A stretch of DNA of 64,000 nt from positions 1,364,001 to 1,428,000 of the forward strand of contig JARKIP010000011.1 of NCBI GenBank assembly GCA_029990175.1. Direction: 5' to 3'. Source of the stretch: Petunia secreta (taxonomy: Eukaryota > Streptophyta > Magnoliopsida > Solanales > Solanaceae). Of this stretch, positions 57,318 through 64,000 are shown piece by piece (the stretch's first letter is position 1; every line of letters starts with the position of its first letter). Made by a program: the position numbers and the translations under genes. The notes under the pieces were generated by a model that saw nothing but the letters and a program-made list of their open reading frames with translations, searched no databases and had not been told where the DNA came from.

Positions 57318-57847
57318 AGTGAAAAATAATGAGAAGGTAGAAGTGTATATATAGTGTGAGATAGGTAGTGGAGATTGAGTGCAAAATGAATACTATGGCC
57401 TCATTGAATGAATTTCAGCCGTTAAAGGACTCTTGGGAGTCTCCCAAAAAAAGAGCCGTTATGATTTAAGTTACATGATTTGATTGGGAACTGGTTCCTC
57501 TGATGGGACTCTTATACATGCCGGATATGATTAAGATTCCTAGTAGGATTTATCGTAATTTCAAATTACCTATAGCCTCAAACTTCTAATATACATGAAT
57601 AATAAAGAGTACATACCTGAATTTATCACCAAAAATAGTGTCCTTCCCAATTTAATCAATTTTGCTCAATCTGAAATTCTAAGAACATAAGGGTAATATC
57701 ATTAAATTTTAGCAACTTTAAAAAGAAATCATGGCACAAGAGTATACAATTAAGTATGAAACTGGACTGAATATTTCAAATTGACTTTGATGAAATTTAT
57801 TTTTAGTACAATTTTCTAGCCAATTTTGAAGTAAAGCATTTGTGAGT
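57318..57847. other. Spacer between Sirevirus pol and accessory ORF
   Basis: AT-rich, no coding region. A minus-strand TATATATACAC (about 57,343-57,353) lies about 100 bp upstream of the accessory ORF start and might be a promoter, but the evidence is only that word. Confidence 0.4.
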
Positions 57848-58351
57848 TTAGGTGAATTTAATCATCCCTAATTCCAACCTATTTCTGTCAAAATGATCTC
57901 TTCCTAAAGCTTTTGTAAAAATGTCAGCAATCTGCTTTTCAGTAGGACAAAATGCTATAGTGATCAAACCCTTTTCATAATTGTCTCTCAAGAAATGGTG
58001 TCTTATATCAATGTGTTTGGTCCTTTTGTGATGCACTGGATTTTTTATCATGTTTATAGCCCTAGTGTTATCACAAAAGATAGGAACAGTTCCTACATCA
58101 ACACCAAAATCTTGTAATTACTGTTTAATCCATAACAATTGTGAACAACATGAGGCAGCTGCCACATATTCAGCCTCAGCAGTGAAAAGTGCCACTAAAT
58201 TTTGTTTCTTGGTTCCCCAAGAAACTAAACACTCACCAAGAAAATATATCATACCTGAGGTACTCTTTCTATCAACAAGGAAACCTGCATAGTCAGCATC
58301 AGTATATCCAACAATATTAAAATTATCACCTTTTGGATACCAAAGTCCCAA
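57848..58351 (-). pseudogene. Sirevirus RNase H
   Basis: Minus-strand frame 58,351-58,118 has GYTDADYAGFLVDRKSTSG and VSWGTKKQNLVALFTAEAEY. The frame 58,051-57,848 has RTKHIDIRHHFLRD and QIADIFTKAL. A stop lies between, in the same frame. This is the usual end of copia pol. Confidence 0.9.
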
Positions 58352-59279
58352 GGAACATGTTCATTTCAAGTATCTCAATATTCTTTTAACAGCTTTCAAA
58401 TGATATTCCTTATGATCTGACTGAAACCTAGCACACAAACCAACACTAAACACAATATCAGGTCTACTAGCAGTTAAGTAAAGTAGAAAACCAATCATGC
58501 CCTTATGCAATTTTTGATCAACTGATATTCAATGTTCATCAAGATCCAATTTTGTGGCAATTGCAATAGGTGTATCAATTTCCTTAGTATTTTCCATATC
58601 AAACCTTTTAAGTAATTCCTTAACATATTTTTGTTGATAGATCATAGTTCCATTCGAGGTTTGTTTAATTTGTAAACCCAAAAAGAAGTTGAGTTCACCT
58701 ATCATGCTCATCTCAAACTCACTCCCCATCAAATTTGCAAATTCCTTAAATTTTTACTAGTAGCACCAAAGATTATACCATCTGCATAAATTTGAAAAAT
58801 TAAGAGATGCTTACCTTTTTATTTCAAAAATAATGTGCTTTCAATTATACCTCTTTATACCCATGCTGAAGTAGGAATTTTGATAGACGTTCATGCCATG
58901 CTCTTGGTGCCTGCTTGAGTCCATACAAGGCCTTGTCTAACTTGTACGCATGTTCAGGGAACTATTCATTTTCAAAACCTGGAGGTTGCTTGACATAGAC
59001 TTTTTCATTTAAGTAACCATTCAGAAATGCCCTCTTAACATCCATTTGATGTAGAGTAAATTCCATAAATGTAGCAAAAGCTATAAGAAGTCTTATTGCT
59101 TCCAATCTTGCAACTGGAGCAAAAGTCTCATTATAGTCGATGTCCTCCTCTTGACTATACCCCTGAACAACTAATCTAGCCTTATTTCTGGTTACCATGC
59201 CATCCTCATAAAGTTTGTTCCTGAAAATCCATTTTGTTCCTATAATGACCTGTTCCTTGGCTTGGGTTCCAGATGCCAA
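58352..59279 (-). pseudogene. Sirevirus reverse transcriptase
   Basis: Minus strand: 59,279-58,962 has GTKWIFRNKLYEDG, RLVVQGYSQEEDIDYNETFA and FLNGYLNEKVYVKQPPGFE. 58,732-58,529 has IGELNFFLGLQIKQ and YVKELLKRFDM. Between them the catalytic box reads YADG at 58,777-58,788 followed by IIFGAT, so the second aspartate is glycine. Frame changes separate the parts. Inactive. Confidence 0.9.
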
Positions 59280-59671
59280 ACTTGACTTCTTTGGAATTGA
59301 TTCAACTCCTCCTGCATAGCATTGATCCAGTCTGCATCCTTCAGTGCCTCTTTCACATTTTTGGGTTCAACAAGAGATAAAAAGGCACTAAAGGCACACA
59401 AATTATGATTTTTAACTGCTGATCTAGTTTGAATTCCGGCAGCCTTGTCTGAGATAATCTGATCCACAGGATGTGAACCTTGATACTTGTAAGGCTTGAG
59501 TATCAGACCATTTTCAGAAGTCCCTTGCTGAGGAATAGTTCCTGAAGGAGTAGCACTGCCAGTTTGTGGGGTGGATTCATCATTTGTTCCCCCTGTTTCT
59601 TTGCTAGTCTTCACAGTTCTGTCTTGAGGAACAGTTCCTTGCAATTCACTTCTCACAGTATCCCCATCCAC
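59240..59671 (-). pseudogene. Sirevirus integrase-RT linker and RT start
   Basis: The minus-strand frame is Gly/Thr/Ser-rich (VPQDRTVKTSKETGG, SATPSGTIPQQGTS), then SHPVDQIISD and GIQTRSAVKNHNLC, then NVKEALKDADWINAMQEELN, the start of the RT region. Frame shifts into the next part near 59,260. Confidence 0.8.
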
Positions 59672-59803
59672 TGTCTACATTTATGGATCAATTTCACCAT
59701 GTTTCAGCATGCCAATATCTTCGTCTTCCTGTACCTGTTCTTGAGTCAAATTGTCAGTTTCATCAAATATGACATGCATGCTTTCTTTAATTTTCAATAT
59801 TTT

Positions 59804-60747
59804 CTAGTTAAAGACTCTATAAGATTTACTATTTGAAGAATAACCAACAAAGATTTCCCCATCACTCCTAGGATCAAATTTTCCTAAGGTATCCTTTCCA
59901 TTGTTATGCATGAAACATTTGCAACCAAAAGCCCTAAGATGAGAAATATTTGGTTTTCTTCCTTTAAGCAACTCATATGGTGTCTTTTCTATCAATGGTC
60001 CTGTCATACATCTATTAATTATATAGCATGCAGTGTTACTGGCGTCAGCCCAAGAGCTTTGTGAAAGATTACCAGATATTAGCATAGTCCTAGCCATTTC
60101 CTCTAGGGTCCTATTTTTCCTTTCAACTACACCATTTTGTTGTGGAGTCCTAGGTGAGGAGAAGTTGTGATTAATGCCATTTACATTACAAAAATTGAAA
60201 AATATATGATTTTCAAATTCAGTTCCATGATCTGATCTAATGGCAACAATGTGACTATCCAGAGTCCTTTGAGCTTTCTTAGCAAAAATTGAAATTGCAT
60301 TAAAAGCTTCTTCCTTAGATGCAAGAAATATAGTCCATGTAAATATGGAGTAATCATCAACTAATACCATAACATACTTCTTACCTCCACAGCTCATTGT
60401 TCTCATTGGTCCACACAGATCCATATGGACCAGTTCCAAAGGTTTGGTAGTACTTATCTGTTTCTTTGGTTTGAAGGAGGATTTTACCTGCTTCTCTCTG
60501 GCACAAGCTTCACATACCTTTTCATCCTTGAATTTGATGTTAGGAAGACCTATCACCAAATCCTTGGAAACAAGCTTGTTCAATTGTGAGAGACTGGCAT
60601 GGCCAAGTCTTTTGTGCCATATGAGGGGATCATTTTGCACTACACTTAGACAACTCATGCTTCCATCAGATAGTGTCAATAGATCTACCTTGTAGATATT
60701 TCCATGTCTAGTTCCTTGCAAAATAATCTCTCCAGAAGTTTGGTTAG
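59804..60747 (-). pseudogene. Sirevirus integrase (truncated upstream)
   Basis: The longest open pol part: zinc-binding HHCC with HKRLGHASLSQLNKL and CEACAREKQ, then the catalytic core with LVHMDLCGPM (first Asp), IRSDHGTEFEN (second Asp) and PQQNGVVERKNRTLEEMART (Glu). All three catalytic residues are present. The frame opens at an ATG at 60,787, but the bases above 60,747 belong to the inserted LTR, so that ATG is not the original start; the polyprotein once came in from upstream. Confidence 0.9.
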
Positions 60748-63490
60748 TGTTGACACCTAATTTTGTCCCTCCTACTTTCAAAATCAACCGTTCTTGAATT
60801 TACACACACCTGTGTATCCCATTCCCACCTCGTCTATTATATTCAAAATTACCTTCTCATAATATCCTGATAATTAAGGCCATTTTCAAAGCATCGTTTC
60901 AAATCATAACTATTTTACAATTTTCTACAATTATTCCTATTTTTGACGAAATCATCCAAAATTGCTTTAAGTCTCGAAATTACAATTTTTAGGCATTTCA
61001 GCCTTCCTAACATTTTAAAATTAATTTTCTAATTTTCCTATAATTTTTATATCATTTTAAATCCATCTTATACTATTTTATACCATTTTATACCTGTTTT
61101 ATATCTATTTATATAATATTTATACATATATACACGCTTATACACATCAGCTATAGCTTTAACACCTAAGTGACCACGTGGAAATATCCAAACCCTCCAT
61201 CCCCCTCATCCAAAGGCTGAAACACCCTTTTTTTTTTTCTTCAAATACACAACACACACCCCAAACCCTATTCCCCTTTCCCATTTCTCCCCTCTCGCGA
61301 CTGTCTCTCTCTCCCTTTACACCTCAGCCGTAGATGGCGATTCCGGCCATTTTAGCCGGCCAAGCTCAAAACAAATTACAGCAACAGACTCCTCATCTCC
61401 TCCGCTGCAAAACCCATACCCATATCACAATATGTAAAGGGTGGTTTTCAACTCTCGACAATGAGTCCCCGTTGCCGGAAAATCTCTGATTTGGATTAAA
61501 AGATGTCTTAAAATGATTGTAATCTTGGAAGAAGGTAAGAAACTTTCATGTAAATTCAATTTGTGACGGGTTAACTTGACCCGACTGCGACAGTAACAGG
61601 TAGTTTTTCTTTCTCTTTTCCTTTGTGCTTGCTTCAATCTATGCGATGCCTATGTGTTAACTGGTTTAGTTGACTAATAATCATATGTTTAAGATAGTAG
61701 GATTGTTAATATTTGATTTAGTTCATCATTTTGACTAAACCATTAGGGTCGTCTCTGTTAGTGTCAAACATTTATGATTAGGTTTCTAAGTTAACTATTA
61801 ACCATGTCTCTATCACTTTGCTCAATCAGAATACTTGTTTTTGCATCTACGTGGGTAAAACTGAAAATGTTGGGTCAATTTAAGCATGATTTTAGGAGGT
61901 CTTGATTGATTGCAACTTGGATTACTGATTGATACTCGGTTCTGGCATGATTAGGAGAATTTTAAATTGATTCAATGAGATTTCTTGAATGATGGCTGGA
62001 TTGGTAAATCAGTCCTATAGTTAATGTAATTTTTATTGAGAATTATCAAGGTTGATTGACTGATTTTTGAGTCTTGATTGAGTCCATCGTGAGCCTGGAC
62101 TATGTTAAAGGGGAAGGGAGAACATGAATCAATGTAGAATTGATTTTGCCTTAAATCTTGGGATGATTGGTTTATTTTTGGAAGGAACTTAAAGTTTGTC
62201 CCTGTGTTATTTCTGGAAGGCAGATATCTCTTGCCTTGTGGGGTTTTCCCGTTTGAATTTGAACATTCATAACTCACACCTATATAAACTTAGCTTTAGA
62301 CATAGTTTAGGGGACACAGAATATCCTGCAATACTCTATCCACACACAGAGTTTTCTGGGATTAGCACCTAGCTTACTTCCTTACACTCATACACTGAGT
62401 TCTACAATATTATCTACTTGACTCTCTTATGCTTGTTCTCCCAACATCACTGGAAGACCTGTGCCTTGTTGATTCTCTGGTTTTTGCTCTCTACAAGTGC
62501 TAAAAATCATTTACAACTCTGTTTACTTATTCAGCACTGAAGGTAATCCCCTCTCTTTCCTGACTGTATAAACTTACCCTCCATCTCTGTTTGCACTAGT
62601 TTGAAACTGTCTATGCCATTACCTTTCATGCTTTGTGTATCTTTGTTGAGAGGCTGCATAATTATCTTTATCAGTGTCTATTCAGGGCTTTCCCTTTTGC
62701 CTTTTGTGCTAAACTTTTATGCAGGAAGTGTAAATATATCCTCAAGGGTATACTAGGTCTTGCTATAGGCTTTAGCTATTTCATCAGCCCCAGTAGAGGG
62801 GTCCGTTTGTCATGAGGGATTCAGGCCTTGTCAACACTGGTTTGGGTCCTTAGTTTAAGTCTGATCAGGTCCATCAATTGCACTGTGCAATGCCTAGTTA
62901 GGCACACTTCAAGATACCTGATTAGGTTTAGGACAGTTTACCCTTTGCCTTATTAAACTATGACCCTTAGAGACTGCCCCCATTAGGTATATTCGTTAGG
63001 TCCATTATTGTATTTACTTATAACAGGGTACACAGTTACTGGACTGTGTAAAAAGGGCTACACAGGGGCCCCTATCTCTCCCTCACCTTATTCTGTGTTG
63101 AATCATTCAAACTTAGGATATTTTACTTTAAGAATTGGACAGGTATTGCCAATCATAGTATAACTGCATACTTCTTAAACGATAATGTTATTAATTCTCA
63201 CGTGCATCATAGGTTTTAACCACTTGAAAATACGTTTTGCCATGCTCAGATTAGAACTCTATCTTGAAAACTGAACTTATTTGCGAGAATATGAAATCTG
63301 GACCTGTTACGCTAAAAACAAAATTGTTTCTGATTTGCATGAACGGTCCAAGCGCATAACGTTTTAGAAAACAGGCTTTTTTTTATGTGTTTTAGCTGCT
63401 TCTATTTTGCGCAGTTGGTCCAGGCCCAATAAACTTTTTAAATCATGGCCTGCTTATGTGTGAAAATGTTTTTTAACTATTCTAGATGCT

Positions 63491-63551
63491 CCTATACACT
63501 AATCTAATAGTGTATAGGGGTGTATAAAGTTTTGGCTGTCACTTATACACT
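63491..63551. repeat. Pair of short hairpins with TATACAC words
   Basis: CCTATACACT/AGTGTATAGG is a perfect 10-bp inverted repeat around 8 bases (63,491-63,518), followed at once by GTGTATAAAGT and ACTTATACAC (63,520-63,550), an imperfect second pair. Confidence 0.75.
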
Positions 63552-63606
63552 TTAAAAGTATTTAATCAAGCTATAACTATATTATAGATCATATAATTGC
63601 ATGCCT

Positions 63607-63630
63607 ATATATATATATATATATATATAA
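63607..63630. repeat. (AT)n microsatellite
   Basis: A pure AT dinucleotide run of about 23 bp. Confidence 0.9.
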
Positions 63631-64000
63631 GTACTATTATGTGCGATAGCCTTTATTTGCTCTTGTGTGCTTCTGTGAACTCCTTTTCGAGAATAGCCTC
63701 CCGTCCTATATATATATTTCCAAAATCCGACCCCTATACAAAAAAAGCCATTAAGGTTAGGGCTCGACAATTAATGACGAGTTACGCCGACCCTAAATGA
63801 GCTGACATTTTGTTTCAAAACAAATTCCTTTCGGTTGCTTATTCAACTTGAACCTATAAGTTGTTCTTTTCAAAGTGTGTAAATTAGAATATCCATTTGT
63901 ACGATAACACTTATTTACGATTAGGCTTTGTCATTAGAGGCCATGGATGCGATTAGGCTTTAAAAATAGGTCGAATATGAAAGTTATTTGTTTGCATGTG

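Larger units (their letters stand above)
54085..60747 (-). mobile_element. Sirevirus-like Ty1/copia retrotransposon with accessory ORF, 5' part missing
   Basis: Minus-strand order: integrase, RT, RNase H, accessory ORF, polypurine tract, 3' LTR. The tract with GTTTGTCATCATCAAAAAGG and the ORF after pol are marks of the Sirevirus lineage. The element is cut at 60,747 by another LTR, so gag, protease and the 5' LTR lie outside the window or are lost. Left flank CTTAC (54,080-54,084) is the presumed target site; its partner is not in view. Confidence 0.87.
60748..64000. mobile_element. Start of a long LTR or LTR element, runs off the window
   Basis: TGTTGACACCTAATTTTGTC begins at 60,748 inside the Sirevirus pol, with GTTAG (60,743-60,747) as presumed target site. 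No gag/pol is seen up to 64,000. A TATA-rich stretch (about 61,075-61,140), a C/T-rich leader-like segment (61,230-61,320) and a 51-codon frame from an ATG at 61,334 to 61,489 (MAIPAILAGQAQ at its start) could be promoter, leader and a small ORF, or chance. Orientation is not settled. Confidence 0.5.

Noticed and set aside
60748..60787. ATG at 60,787 as start of the Sirevirus integrase gene
   Set aside because: These bases belong to the inserted LTR starting at 60,748; the polyprotein continued upstream before the insertion.

Overview
This is nuclear plant DNA, most likely from a member of the Solanaceae. The evidence is a single plant AP2/ERF gene in a sea of transposons, and repeat families that I associate with Solanaceae: LTRs opening with TGTCACGACCC, an Au/TS-like SINE and Sirevirus-type polypurine tracts. 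The species cannot be named from the sequence alone. The only intact protein-coding gene I can support is a DREB-type ERF transcription factor at 3,462-4,226 on the minus strand. Nearly everything else is decayed and nested mobile elements.

Left part (1 to 22.8 kb). A SINE and MITE-like debris precede the ERF gene. A second, dead copy of the same ERF locus lies about 17 kb away (16.2-21.6 kb) and is split by a hAT transposon and a MITE. Between the copies are a minus-strand Ty1/copia element (about 4.5-10.4 kb), whose RNase H region is cut by a 2.8-kb solo LTR with a perfect 5-bp target duplication, and a cluster of related LTRs (10.9-16.1 kb) carrying two kinds of tandem array. A small LTR element of TRIM type follows at 21.6-22.8 kb.

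Middle part (23.7 to 33.6 kb). A non-autonomous CACTA-like element holds a 5.4-kb Helitron inserted exactly between A and T. The Helitron carries fragments of a receptor-like kinase gene.

Right part (34.5 to 64 kb). This is a stack of insertions. A LINE-type ORF1 remnant was hit by a large Athila-like Ty3/gypsy element (37.0 to about 52.6 kb). That element holds gag, protease, RT, RNase H and integrase remnants, a roughly 650-bp block that looks organellar (probably mitochondrial) with a trnD pseudogene, and an accessory ORF after pol. In front of the accessory ORF lie a TATA box and a plausible GT-AG intron. The Athila element was itself hit by another LTR (49.9-51.4 kb), and its 3' LTR by a minus-strand element (52.6 kb). 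That element was in turn hit by a minus-strand Sirevirus-like Ty1/copia element (54.1-60.7 kb) with its own accessory (env-like) ORF, and the Sirevirus pol is broken by a further LTR that runs off the window.

No CRISPR array, rRNA gene or functional tRNA gene was seen, and I do not find a new enzymatic system. The points most worth following are the accessory ORFs of similar layout and local sequence in two unrelated retrotransposon superfamilies, the internal promoter and intron in the Athila-like element, the organellar block, and the short GC-rich palindrome arrays upstream of TATA boxes.
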